The notes below the pieces were generated by a model. It was not told where the DNA came from and searched no databases. It worked only from the letters and a program-made list of their open reading frames with translations. Both the position numbers and the translations under genes were made by a program. A DNA stretch of 64,000 nt from NCBI GenBank assembly GCA_052379845.1, contig JBQTCF010000003.1; one strand, written 5' to 3'. Shown piece by piece: positions 43,287 to 50,846 of this stretch (the first letter of the stretch is position 1; every line of letters starts with the position of its first letter). The stretch comes from Roseinatronobacter sp052379845 (GTDB lineage Bacteria > Pseudomonadota > Alphaproteobacteria > Rhodobacterales > Rhodobacteraceae).

Positions 43287-43849
43287 GTGTGCATCTGACA
43301 GCCGGTTTCAACGACCCCGCCCGCGATGGCGCGCGCGCCTTCCGGCAGGTGCTGGACGCCATGGCCCATCCGGGCCGGATTGTGGCGCTGGACGGGGTGG
43401 TGGCGCCTGTGCCCTGTTCGCCCGCCGCCGCTGTGGTCTTGCTGACGCTGGCCGACGCCACGACACCGCTGCATCTGGCGGGGGCGCATGATTGCGCTGG
43501 CTTGCGCGAGTGGGTGGCGTTCCATCTGGGCGCGCCGCTTGTCGGGCCTGCGGATGCGGCTTTCGCGTTGGGCACATGGGACGCGCTGGGCCCGCTTGCG
43601 GCCTATCCCCAAGGCAGCGCCGAATACCCCGACCGTTCGGCCACCTTGATTGTCGAAATGGACGCGTTGCAAAATGACGGTGCGCGCCTGACAGGGCCGG
43701 GAATTGAAACACAGGCGTTCTTGTCGCTGCCCGATGTGCCCGCGCTGGCGGAAAATGCCGCGCGCTTTCCCTTGGGGCTGGATGTCTTGTTCACAAGCGG
43801 GGCGCGCCTTGCCGCGCTGCCGCGTTCCACCAAGATAGGGGGCTGCTGA
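43283..43849 (+). CDS. phnH: C-P lyase core subunit PhnH
   Basis: 188 residues. PhnH features include FRQVLDAMAHPGRI near residue 21, the HLAGAHDCAGLREWVAFHLGAP segment (in parts), and GSAEYPDRSATLIVEMDAL, then GPGIETQAFLSL. It is the structural partner of PhnJ/PhnG with a PLP-transferase-like fold but no PLP. It overlaps phnG by 4 bp and phnI by 1 bp. Confidence 0.95.
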   Translation: MSVHLTAGFNDPARDGARAFRQVLDAMAHPGRIVALDGVVAPVPCSPAAAVVLLTLADATTPLHLAGAHDCAGLREWVAFHLGAPLVGPADAAFALGTWDALGPLAAYPQGSAEYPDRSATLIVEMDALQNDGARLTGPGIETQAFLSLPDVPALAENAARFPLGLDVLFTSGARLAALPRSTKIGGC

Positions 43850-44931
43850 TGTATGTCGCAGTAAAAGGCGGCGAGCGCGCGATTGAAAATGCGCATGACT
43901 GGCTGGCACAGGCCCGGCGGGGTGATGTGTCGGTGCCCGATCTGGCGGTGGCGCAGATCCGCGAACAACTGGCGCTGGCGGTGGACCGCGTGATGGCGGA
44001 AGGGTCGCTTCATGATCCCGATCTGGCGGCGCTGGCGCTGAAACAGGCGCGTGGTGACGTGATTGAAGCGGTGTTTCTGATCCGCGCGTTTCGGACCACC
44101 CTGCCGCGTTTTGGCGCAAGCGTGCCGGTGGATACGGGCGCTATGCAGATCATCCGCCGGATTTCCGCCACCTACAAGGATGCGCCCGGCGGGCAGGTTC
44201 TGGGGCCGACCTTTGATTATACGCACCGTCTGCTGGATTTCGATCTGGCTGAGGATGCACCACCCCCACCCGCGCCGGAAGCTGCCGCCAGCCCTGACCC
44301 TGTGCCGCATATCCTGTCGCATCTGGACGCAGAAGGGCTGATGCAGGGCGAAGCCCAAAGCACGGACGCGGTGCCGGACCTGACGCGCGCGCCGCTGGAA
44401 TTTCCCGCCGCCCGCCCCTTGCGGTTGCAGGCGCTGACGCGCGCGGATGAAGGGTTCTTGCTGTCGCTGGCCTATTCCACGCAGCGCGGCTACGGGCGCA
44501 ACCATGCGTTTGTGGGGGAATTGCGCATCGGGCATGTGCGCGTCTGCGCCCATGTGCCCGAACTGGGCTTCGAGATTGAGTTTGCGGAAATCCTGCTGAC
44601 GGAATGTGAAACGGTGAACCAGTTTCAGGGGTCAAAAACGCAGCCTGCGCAATTCACGCGCGGATATGGGCTGGTATTCGGGCAGTCGGAACGCAAGGCC
44701 ATTTCCATGGCGTTGGTGGACCGTGCGCTGCGCGCGCGGGAATTGGGCGAGGATACGGGCAATGCGCCCGCGCAGGATGAGGAATTCGTGCTGTCGCATT
44801 GCGACAATATCCAGTCCAGCGGTTTTCTGGAGCATATCAAACTGCCCCATTATGTGGATTTTCAGGCCGAGCTGGAACTGATCCGCAAATTGCGCCGCGA
44901 TGCGAGCACCCGGCAGGAGGCCGCAGAATGA
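43849..44931 (+). CDS. phnI: C-P lyase nucleosidase subunit PhnI
   Basis: 360 residues. Starts MYVAVKGGERAIENAHDWLA, a conserved PhnI opening. The middle block AYSTQRGYGRNHAFVGELRIG and the end block LSHCDNIQSSGFLEHIKLPHYVDFQAE (in parts) are diagnostic. With PhnG, PhnH and PhnL it replaces adenine of ATP with the phosphonate. A 77-bp spacer with a long hairpin separates it from phnJ, unlike the tight couplings on either side. Confidence 0.96.
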   Translation: MYVAVKGGERAIENAHDWLAQARRGDVSVPDLAVAQIREQLALAVDRVMAEGSLHDPDLAALALKQARGDVIEAVFLIRAFRTTLPRFGASVPVDTGAMQIIRRISATYKDAPGGQVLGPTFDYTHRLLDFDLAEDAPPPPAPEAAASPDPVPHILSHLDAEGLMQGEAQSTDAVPDLTRAPLEFPAARPLRLQALTRADEGFLLSLAYSTQRGYGRNHAFVGELRIGHVRVCAHVPELGFEIEFAEILLTECETVNQFQGSKTQPAQFTRGYGLVFGQSERKAISMALVDRALRARELGEDTGNAPAQDEEFVLSHCDNIQSSGFLEHIKLPHYVDFQAELELIRKLRRDASTRQEAAE

Positions 44932-44949
44932 CCGCTGGTGTTGTCCATG

Positions 44950-44997
44950 GCGCGCCCTCGCGTCGCCCACCCACCCACCCGCTCCGCGAGGGCGCGC
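44950..44997 (+). promoter_or_regulatory. Perfect 13-bp hairpin between phnI and phnJ
   Basis: GCGCGCCCTCGCG (44950-44962) and CGCGAGGGCGCGC (44985-44997) form a perfect stem with a 22-nt C-rich loop carrying ACCC repeats. The AGGAG ribosome site of phnJ begins at the very next base. No T-tract follows. It probably affects phnJ translation or stops 3'-5' decay between phnI and phnJ. Confidence 0.7.
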
Positions 44998-45008
44998 AGG
45001 AGACCCGC

Positions 45009-45857
45009 ATGAGTGCCTATAATTTTGCCTATCTGGATGAAGCCACCAAGCGCATGTTGCGCCGCGCCATTTTGAAAGCTGTCGCCATTCCCGGCTATCA
45101 GGTGCCGTTTTCAAGCCGCGAAATGCCCATGCCCTATGGTTGGGGCACAGGCGGTGTGCAGGTCACAGCCGCCTGTCTGGTGCCCGAGGACACGCTGAAA
45201 GTCATTGACCAAGGCGCCGATGACACCACCAATGCCGTGTCCATCCGAAAGTTTTTCCAGCGTGTCGCCGATGTGGCCGTGACCGAACGCACAGCGCAGG
45301 CCAGCATCATACAAACCCGCCACCGGATACCTGAAACGCCGCTGCAAGAGGGACAGATTCTGGTCTTTCAGGTGCCCATCCCCGAACCGTTGCGGTTTCT
45401 GGAACCGCGAGAGGTGGAGACGCGCACCATGCATGCGCTGGAAGATTACGGGTTGATGCAGGTGCGGCTGTATGAAGACATTGCCCGCCATGGCGAGATT
45501 GCGCGCGCCTATGCCTATCCGGTGCGGGTTGAGGGGCGCTATATCATGGACCCGTCGCCCATTCCGAAATTTGACAACCCGAAACTGGACAACTCGCCTG
45601 CGCTGCAGCTGTTCGGGGCGGGCCGGGAATGCCGCATCTATGCCTTGCCGCCGTTTACGCGGGTCGAGAGTCTGGATTTCGAGGATTACCCTTTCACTGC
45701 GAGCAAGGCTGCGGGGCAGTGTTGCGCAATTTGCGCGTCTGCAGTGTCCTATCTGGATGAGGTGATTACCGATGACAGCGGCGGGCGCATGTTTGTGTGT
45801 TCGGACACGGATTATTGCGCGGGCCGTGTGGCCGCGAAACAGGGAGATGCCGCATGA
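45009..45857 (+). CDS. phnJ: C-P lyase radical SAM subunit PhnJ
   Basis: 282 residues from ATG 45009 with AGGAG upstream. An in-frame ATG at 44928 overlapping the phnI stop would add 27 residues, but these cover the hairpin and lack PhnJ character. The opening YNFAYLDEATKRMLRRAILK is conserved. C239, C242 and C264 match the 4Fe-4S ligands of E. coli PhnJ. C270 matches the thiyl radical Cys and G29 the glycyl radical position (AIPGYQVPF). It cleaves the C-P bond of ribose-1-phosphonate 5-phosphate to the 1,2-cyclic phosphate. Confidence 0.97.
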   Translation: MSAYNFAYLDEATKRMLRRAILKAVAIPGYQVPFSSREMPMPYGWGTGGVQVTAACLVPEDTLKVIDQGADDTTNAVSIRKFFQRVADVAVTERTAQASIIQTRHRIPETPLQEGQILVFQVPIPEPLRFLEPREVETRTMHALEDYGLMQVRLYEDIARHGEIARAYAYPVRVEGRYIMDPSPIPKFDNPKLDNSPALQLFGAGRECRIYALPPFTRVESLDFEDYPFTASKAAGQCCAICASAVSYLDEVITDDSGGRMFVCSDTDYCAGRVAAKQGDAA

Positions 45858-46624
45858 CACCGCTTTTGCAGGTTGAAGGGGTAAGCAAGCAGTACGGCGC
45901 GCATCTGGGCTGTGGGGATGTGAGCTTCACGCTATGGCCCGGAGAGGTGATGGGGATTGTCGGCGAAAGCGGGTCGGGCAAATCGACGCTGCTGAACTGC
46001 ATGGCCGGGCATCTGGCCCCCGATGCTGGCCGCGTTGTGTTTGACACGCGCACGCAAGGACCGCGCGACACTGTCACCATGACCGAGGCGGAACGCCGCT
46101 GGCTGGCGCGTACGGATTGGGCATTTGTGCATCAGAACCCCCGCGACGGGCTGCGCATGGGGGTCAGTGCGGGCGGCAATGTGGGTGAGCGGCTGATGGC
46201 GGTGGGCGCGCGCCATTACGGCGATATTCGCGCACAGGCACAGGACTGGCTGGGCCGCGTGGAAATTGACGCAGGCCGTATGGACGAGCGCCCGCGTGCG
46301 TTTTCGGGCGGCATGCAGCAACGCCTGCAGATTGCGCGCAATCTGGTGACGGGGCCGCGGCTGGTGTTCATGGATGAACCCACGGGCGGGCTTGATGTCA
46401 GTGTGCAGGCGCGGCTTCTGGACCTGCTGCGCGGGCTGGTGCGCAAACTGGGCCTGTCGGCGGTGATTGTCACCCATGATCTGGCCGTGGTGCGCTTGCT
46501 GGCCGACCGGGTGATGGTGATGAAGGACGGGCGCGTGGTGGAACAGGGCCTGACCGATCAGGTGCTTGATGACCCGCAGCATGCCTATACGCAATTGCTG
46601 GTCAGTTCGGTGCTTCAGGTCTGA
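45854..46624 (+). CDS. phnK: C-P lyase ABC-type ATPase PhnK
   Basis: 256 residues from ATG 45854, overlapping the phnJ stop as ATGA. Walker A GESGSGKST, Q-loop FVHQNPRDGLRM, signature FSGGMQQRLQIAR, Walker B LVFMDEPTGGLD and switch THDLAVV are all complete. The QNPRDGLRM segment is typical of PhnK rather than of oligopeptide ATPases. It docks on the PhnJ dimer. A 58-bp gap with the ATATTTTT-type motif precedes phnL. Confidence 0.95.
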   Translation: MTPLLQVEGVSKQYGAHLGCGDVSFTLWPGEVMGIVGESGSGKSTLLNCMAGHLAPDAGRVVFDTRTQGPRDTVTMTEAERRWLARTDWAFVHQNPRDGLRMGVSAGGNVGERLMAVGARHYGDIRAQAQDWLGRVEIDAGRMDERPRAFSGGMQQRLQIARNLVTGPRLVFMDEPTGGLDVSVQARLLDLLRGLVRKLGLSAVIVTHDLAVVRLLADRVMVMKDGRVVEQGLTDQVLDDPQHAYTQLLVSSVLQV

Positions 46625-46682
46625 TGCGGTGTTGGGCGTGGCGCTGGTTTTGAGTATTTTTGACAAGATGAAGGGTGAGGGC

Positions 46683-47369
46683 ATGATCGAGATTTCAGGG
46701 GTTGGCAAGCGTTTTGTGCTGCACAATCAGGGTGGGGTGGTGTTGCCGGTCATGGCGGGGGCGTCCTTGCAGGTGGGGCCGGGCGAATGTGTGGCGCTGA
46801 CAGGGGCTTCCGGGGCGGGCAAGTCGACCCTGATGCGGATGATCTGGGGCAATTATCGTTGCGATGAAGGGTCGATCCGGGTTGCGGGGCTGGAGTTATG
46901 CGGCGCGCAGGCGCGCGACATTCTGGCGTTGCGGCGCGGCACATTGGGGTATGTCAGCCAGTTCCTGCGCGTGATCCCGCGTGTGCCGGCGCTGCAGATT
47001 GTGGCCGAGCCGTTGCTGGCGCAGGGGGTTGAGGAGGATGTGGCGCTGATGCGTGCGCGCGGTTTGCTGGCGCGGCTGAACATCCCGCAGCGCCTGTGGT
47101 CGATTTCACCCACCACGTTTTCGGGGGGCGAGCAGCAGCGCGTCAATATTGCGCGCGGCTTCATTCAGGACTGGCCGGTGATGTTGCTGGATGAACCCAC
47201 GGCCAGCCTTGATGCGGCCAACCGGGGTGTTGTGCTGGATTTGATTCTGGAAGCCAAGGCGCGCGGCGCGGCGATTTTGGGCATTTTCCATGATACGGGC
47301 GCGCGCGACGCGGTGTGCGACCGCGAGGTGGATATGGGGGCCTTTGTGCCCGGCAGGGTTGCGGCGTGA
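46683..47369 (+). CDS. phnL: C-P lyase ABC-type ATPase PhnL
   Basis: 228 residues from ATG 46683 (AAGGGTGAGGGC upstream). Walker A GASGAGKST, signature FSGGEQQRVNIARGF, Walker B MLLDEPTASLD and switch FHDTGARD. The YVSQFLRVIPRVPAL segment is typical of PhnL. It takes part with PhnG/H/I in making the ribose triphosphonate. The phnN GTG start overlaps its stop (GTGA). Confidence 0.95.
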   Translation: MIEISGVGKRFVLHNQGGVVLPVMAGASLQVGPGECVALTGASGAGKSTLMRMIWGNYRCDEGSIRVAGLELCGAQARDILALRRGTLGYVSQFLRVIPRVPALQIVAEPLLAQGVEEDVALMRARGLLARLNIPQRLWSISPTTFSGGEQQRVNIARGFIQDWPVMLLDEPTASLDAANRGVVLDLILEAKARGAAILGIFHDTGARDAVCDREVDMGAFVPGRVAA

Positions 47370-47923
47370 GTGTGCATCAGGGGCGGGGCAGTCTGGTGGC
47401 GGTTGTTGGCCCCTCGGGGGTTGGCAAGGATACGCTGATTGCCGCACTGGGACAGGCGCGCCCGGATTTCGCCATTGTGCAGCGCATTATCACGCGGGGC
47501 GCTGATGCGGGCGGTGAGGATCATTGCGCTGTGTCTGATGCGCAGTTTGACGCACATCTGGCGGGGGGGAAGTTTGCCTTTTTCTGGGGGGCGCATGGCG
47601 TGCGCTATGCCATTCCTGCCAGCATTGATGCGCAGCTTGCACAGGGGCGCGTGGTGGTGTTCAACGGATCGCGCAAGGCGCTGTGTACGATTGCGCGGGA
47701 CTATCCGCAGCTTGTGGTCCTGATGGTGACTGCCCCGCCTGCAGTGCTGGCCCAACGCCTGCATGCGCGGGGCCGCGAAACTGCGGTCCAGATTGCCCAA
47801 CGCCTGAAGCGCGCCGATCTGGCAGCACCGGACACCGCGCAGGTCATTGTGAATGACAGCACTGTGGAGGCGGCTGTAGCGCAGATGCTTGACGCCATCA
47901 GCCGCGCAACGCAAAGCGCCTGA
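47366..47923 (+). CDS. phnN: Ribose 1,5-bisphosphate phosphokinase PhnN
   Basis: 185 residues from GTG 47366, chosen for the GTGA overlap with phnL. Guanylate-kinase-like fold with Walker A GPSGVGKDTL near residue 13, RIITRGADAGGEDH and FAFFWGAHGVRYAIP, as in PhnN. It phosphorylates ribose 1,5-bisphosphate to PRPP, the last step of the pathway. The last 26 bp overlap the 3' end of the convergent DUF1045 gene. Confidence 0.94.
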   Translation: MSVHQGRGSLVAVVGPSGVGKDTLIAALGQARPDFAIVQRIITRGADAGGEDHCAVSDAQFDAHLAGGKFAFFWGAHGVRYAIPASIDAQLAQGRVVVFNGSRKALCTIARDYPQLVVLMVTAPPAVLAQRLHARGRETAVQIAQRLKRADLAAPDTAQVIVNDSTVEAAVAQMLDAISRATQSA

Positions 47924-48581
47924 TCAGATGGAAGCGTCCCGCCATATCCTGCGCGAAGACGGCCAGATCGGTCATGACATGCGCCGCATCAAGCGCGGGG
48001 CCGAACCAAGCATGCGCCGCGCGCAACACATCGGGCATGGTGGCGGGCGATACCCTGCCGCTGAGGGTGATGTGGAAGCGGAATTCGTCCATGACATAGG
48101 GATAGCCCCAGTCTTGCAACAAGGTTTCCTGTCGCGCCGACAAGGGGGTTGCGCGGCGGCGGGCCAGGTCCTGCGCCGACAGGGGCGCGCGGAACGGGTC
48201 AAGGTCCTGCACGATGCGTGCGGCGGCATCACTGAGGGCCGGTGGCTGGGGGGGCTGGGGCATGATGGCCACAAACCCGTCCAGCGCGCGCAGCGTCAGG
48301 CGGCCCAGTTCGACCGGGGCGAGGGTTTGCGCCACTGTCTCGACGCCGTCCAGAAAGCTGGCCACCGGGCAAGACAGGCGCATGGGCGCTTTCAGCGTGC
48401 CATGCAGCCCGTATTTGCGCGGCGTCGCGGTCAGTTGGGCCAGATCCAGCCCCAGATCGGGATGCGCGACTGCCTGACCGGCGTCAGCGTCCCATCCCAG
48501 CCACCCGGCACCGGCGCGCGCCAGCTCGCTGCCCGGTGGTGGCGCGTAATAAACAGCAAAGCGGGTGAAATCGCCCGTCAT
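47898..48581 (-). CDS. DUF1045 phosphonate-metabolism protein, 2H phosphoesterase-like
   Basis: 227 residues with a strong GAAGGAGGG ribosome site. Two HxT motifs 110 residues apart, LHGTLKAP (H60, T62) and FHITLSG (H170, T172), are the mark of 2H phosphoesterases, which open cyclic phosphates. PFRAPLS and RFHLIRRF at the end are also typical of this phn-linked family. No phnP is in the window, and the step missing from the set is hydrolysis of 5-phosphoribosyl 1,2-cyclic phosphate. This protein is the obvious candidate, by inference. A near-consensus Pho box lies 41 bp upstream of its start. Confidence 0.85.
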   Translation of the reverse strand: MTGDFTRFAVYYAPPPGSELARAGAGWLGWDADAGQAVAHPDLGLDLAQLTATPRKYGLHGTLKAPMRLSCPVASFLDGVETVAQTLAPVELGRLTLRALDGFVAIMPQPPQPPALSDAAARIVQDLDPFRAPLSAQDLARRRATPLSARQETLLQDWGYPYVMDEFRFHITLSGRVSPATMPDVLRAAHAWFGPALDAAHVMTDLAVFAQDMAGRFHLIRRFALRG

Positions 48582-48622
48582 GGAACCCTCCTTCAGCGTT
48601 TTTCACTGACTGGCATATCGCT

Positions 48623-48640
48623 GTGACAGCGATGTGACGG
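48623..48640 (-). promoter_or_regulatory. Candidate Pho box upstream of DUF1045 gene
   Basis: Read on the minus strand, CCGTCAC-ATCG-CTGTCAC matches the PhoB repeat at 13 of 14 positions with a 4-nt spacer. It lies in the 79-bp gap between the DUF1045 gene and the divergent phnM gene, at a distance suited to the DUF1045 gene. The same DNA read forward (TGTGAC repeated) is too close to the phnM start to be its promoter. Confidence 0.7.
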
Positions 48641-48660
48641 ATACCCCAAGGACCAATGAT

Positions 48661-49803
48661 ATGACAGAGCTTGTTCTCGCCAATGCCCGCCTTGTGTTGC
48701 CGTCCGAAGTTCGGCACGGTGCCGTTGTCATTCGGGATGGCGTGATTGCCGCCATTGAGGCGGGCACCGCCGTTCCCCGCGGCGCTGTGGATTGCGCGGG
48801 CGATTTGATTGCGCCGGGGCTGATTGAACTGCACACAGACAATCTGGAACGCCATCTGGCCCCGCGCCCCGGTGTGGACTGGCCCCATGCGGCGGCTGTC
48901 ATCGCGCATGACCGCGAATTGGCGGGCACGGGGATAACGACAGTCTATGACGCGCTGCGCGTGGGGTCGTTGGTGGACACCACCATCAAGGGGCGGGGAC
49001 GCTATGCGCGCGCGCTGGCGTCGGAAATTCTGGAAATGCGGGCGCTGGGTGCGCTGAAGATCAGCCATTTCCTGCATCTGCGCGCCGAGATATGTTCCCA
49101 GACATTGCTGGATGAACTGGACGAATTCGGGCCTGATGACCGTATCGGCATTGTCAGCCTGATGGACCATACGCCCGGCCAGCGCCAGTTTGCCGACCTT
49201 GCGCAATTGCGCGTCTATATGCGCGGTAAACATGGCATGAGCGATGATGATTTCGACGCGCATGTTGCGCGTCAGCAGGCCCTGGGCGCGCAGGTCCGCA
49301 GCCCCCATGAAGCCGCCGTGGTGGCGGCGGCGCAGCGGTTTGGCGCAACGCTGGCCAGCCATGACGACACAACCGACCAGCAGGTGGCCATATCGGCGCG
49401 CCACGGGGTCAGGCTGGCGGAATTTCCCACAACGCTGGCGGCGGCGCATGCCTGCCATGCCCACGGAATTGCCGTGATGATGGGGGCGCCGAACCTGATA
49501 CGGGGCGGGTCGCATTCGGGGAATGTGGCCGCGGCTGATCTGGCCGCTTCCGGACGGCTGGACATTTTGTCATCGGATTATGTGCCTGCGGCGCTGTTGC
49601 AAGGCGCTGTGCAGTTGGGGCAACGGCTGGGCAACATGGCATTGGGGTTCGGGGCGGTCACGCATGCCCCGGCGCGCGCTGCGGGCCTGACAGATCGGGG
49701 GCAAATCCGCGAAGGGTTGCGCGCGGACCTGATCCGCGTGGCACTGCCCGGATCGGTGCCCATGCTGCAGGCGGTCTGGGTGCGGGGCGCGCGCGTGGGC
49801 TAA
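48661..49803 (+). CDS. phnM: Alpha-D-ribose 1-methylphosphonate 5-triphosphate diphosphatase PhnM
   Basis: 380 residues from ATG 48661 (CCAAGGACC upstream). Canonical PhnM: PGLIELHTDNLERHLAPRPG near residue 55, HLHLRAEI-like FLHLRAEICS, SLMDHTPGQRQF near 165, LASHDDTTDQQVA, MGAPNLIRGGSHSGN and ILSSDYVPAAL. It removes pyrophosphate before PhnJ acts. It is separated from phnGHIJKLN by the opposed DUF1045 gene, so it needs its own promoter. The second PhnM homologue at 40778 is more divergent. Confidence 0.95.
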   Translation: MTELVLANARLVLPSEVRHGAVVIRDGVIAAIEAGTAVPRGAVDCAGDLIAPGLIELHTDNLERHLAPRPGVDWPHAAAVIAHDRELAGTGITTVYDALRVGSLVDTTIKGRGRYARALASEILEMRALGALKISHFLHLRAEICSQTLLDELDEFGPDDRIGIVSLMDHTPGQRQFADLAQLRVYMRGKHGMSDDDFDAHVARQQALGAQVRSPHEAAVVAAAQRFGATLASHDDTTDQQVAISARHGVRLAEFPTTLAAAHACHAHGIAVMMGAPNLIRGGSHSGNVAAADLAASGRLDILSSDYVPAALLQGAVQLGQRLGNMALGFGAVTHAPARAAGLTDRGQIREGLRADLIRVALPGSVPMLQAVWVRGARVG

Positions 49804-49819
49804 CGGCGCGCGCGTCGCA

Positions 49820-50737
49820 TCAGCGCGGGGCGGCTGGTGGCTGCAACAAGCCCTGCATGGTCCGGGCCAGCAGGCGTGCCGGTTCGATCTGGCCAAGCGG
49901 GCGCGCGGAAATGGCCAGCACGTCAAATGACACTTCGGGGTTCAGCGGGATCAGGCGCATGGTAGCGTCGCTTACAGCGCTGGCCGAAAAGCTGTCAATC
50001 ACGACTGTCCGGCGCAAGTGCTGCGCCAGCGGCACCATAACCTGAAGCGAATAGGCAACGATCCGCCCCCCGCTGTCGTGCAGCCCCCTGTTGTCCAGCC
50101 AGCTATGGAACAGCTTACCCAAGGGACGGTCAAAGGGCACATCGATGGCCGCGCCGAACTGGGCAATATTGTCGGGGGTAACATGCATCATGTCGGGCGG
50201 CGCGGCCTCGTCCGGGGTCATCATGACCAGCTTGCCCCGCCCGATGCGGGTGGCATGCAGTTCGGCGCAATCCACCATACCCACGCAGAACCCTAGATCG
50301 ATCTGGCCTGCGCGAATGGCCGAAAGCTGTTCAACAGCGGTCTGCATCCACAGGTTCAGCTCAAGGTCGGGCATCTGCCGCATCAGGTGGCTTACGGCCT
50401 GTGGCAGGTGGCTTCTTGTCAGCATCCCCACACACCCGACCGACAATTGCCGTTCGGCCCCCATGCGATACTTGTCGATCCGCTTTGACAGTTCGCGCAC
50501 GCCTTCGCTTAGGAACTTGCTTTGATGATACAGCCAGCCTGCTTCCGCGCTGGGCGTGATGCGCCCCTGGTCCAGTGTGAACAGGCTGAGGCCCAGGGCG
50601 CGTTCCAGGTCACGCAGGTGTTTGCTGACAGTGGGTTGTGAAATACTTAGCGCGCGGGCAGCAGCGCTGAAGGAGCCATGCTCATACACAGCACAGAATA
50701 CTTGCATCCGTTGCAGGGTTATTGCGCGATGATCCAT
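49820..50737 (-). CDS. LysR-family transcriptional regulator
   Basis: 305 residues starting MDHRAITLQRMQVFCAVYEH, with the recognition helix AARALSISQPTVSKHLRDL. A LysR substrate-binding domain follows. Divergent from the third TRAP operon across 109 bp that contain a perfect interrupted palindrome, so it probably controls the TRAP and deacylase genes. It lies 16 bp after phnM, convergent with it. Confidence 0.92.
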   Translation of the reverse strand: MDHRAITLQRMQVFCAVYEHGSFSAAARALSISQPTVSKHLRDLERALGLSLFTLDQGRITPSAEAGWLYHQSKFLSEGVRELSKRIDKYRMGAERQLSVGCVGMLTRSHLPQAVSHLMRQMPDLELNLWMQTAVEQLSAIRAGQIDLGFCVGMVDCAELHATRIGRGKLVMMTPDEAAPPDMMHVTPDNIAQFGAAIDVPFDRPLGKLFHSWLDNRGLHDSGGRIVAYSLQVMVPLAQHLRRTVVIDSFSASAVSDATMRLIPLNPEVSFDVLAISARPLGQIEPARLLARTMQGLLQPPAAPR

Positions 50738-50754
50738 ACGCCGCCCATAGCTTA

Positions 50755-50772
50755 TTGCTATGCATATAGCAA
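50755..50772. promoter_or_regulatory. Candidate LysR operator
   Basis: TTGCTAT-GCAT-ATAGCAA is a perfect 7-bp interrupted palindrome in the divergent region, 18 bp from the LysR start. A further half-site ATAGC lies at 50747-50751. The arrangement fits a LysR-type recognition site plus a second contact site. Confidence 0.6.
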
Positions 50773-50846
50773 AAACTTTTCATTTTATTTGAGAGGATTG
50801 CCCGCAATACTGCTTCACAAGTGTAACAGAAGCCGGATGCCATTCT

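Noticed and set aside
48621..48638. Forward TGTGAC direct repeat as a Pho box for phnM
   Set aside because: Any transcription start set by it would fall at or inside the phnM ribosome site. The same DNA read on the other strand is a better match and is well placed for the DUF1045 gene.
48484..49515. 343-codon open frame on the minus strand opposite phnM
   Set aside because: Antisense to canonical PhnM and overlapping the DUF1045 gene and its promoter region.
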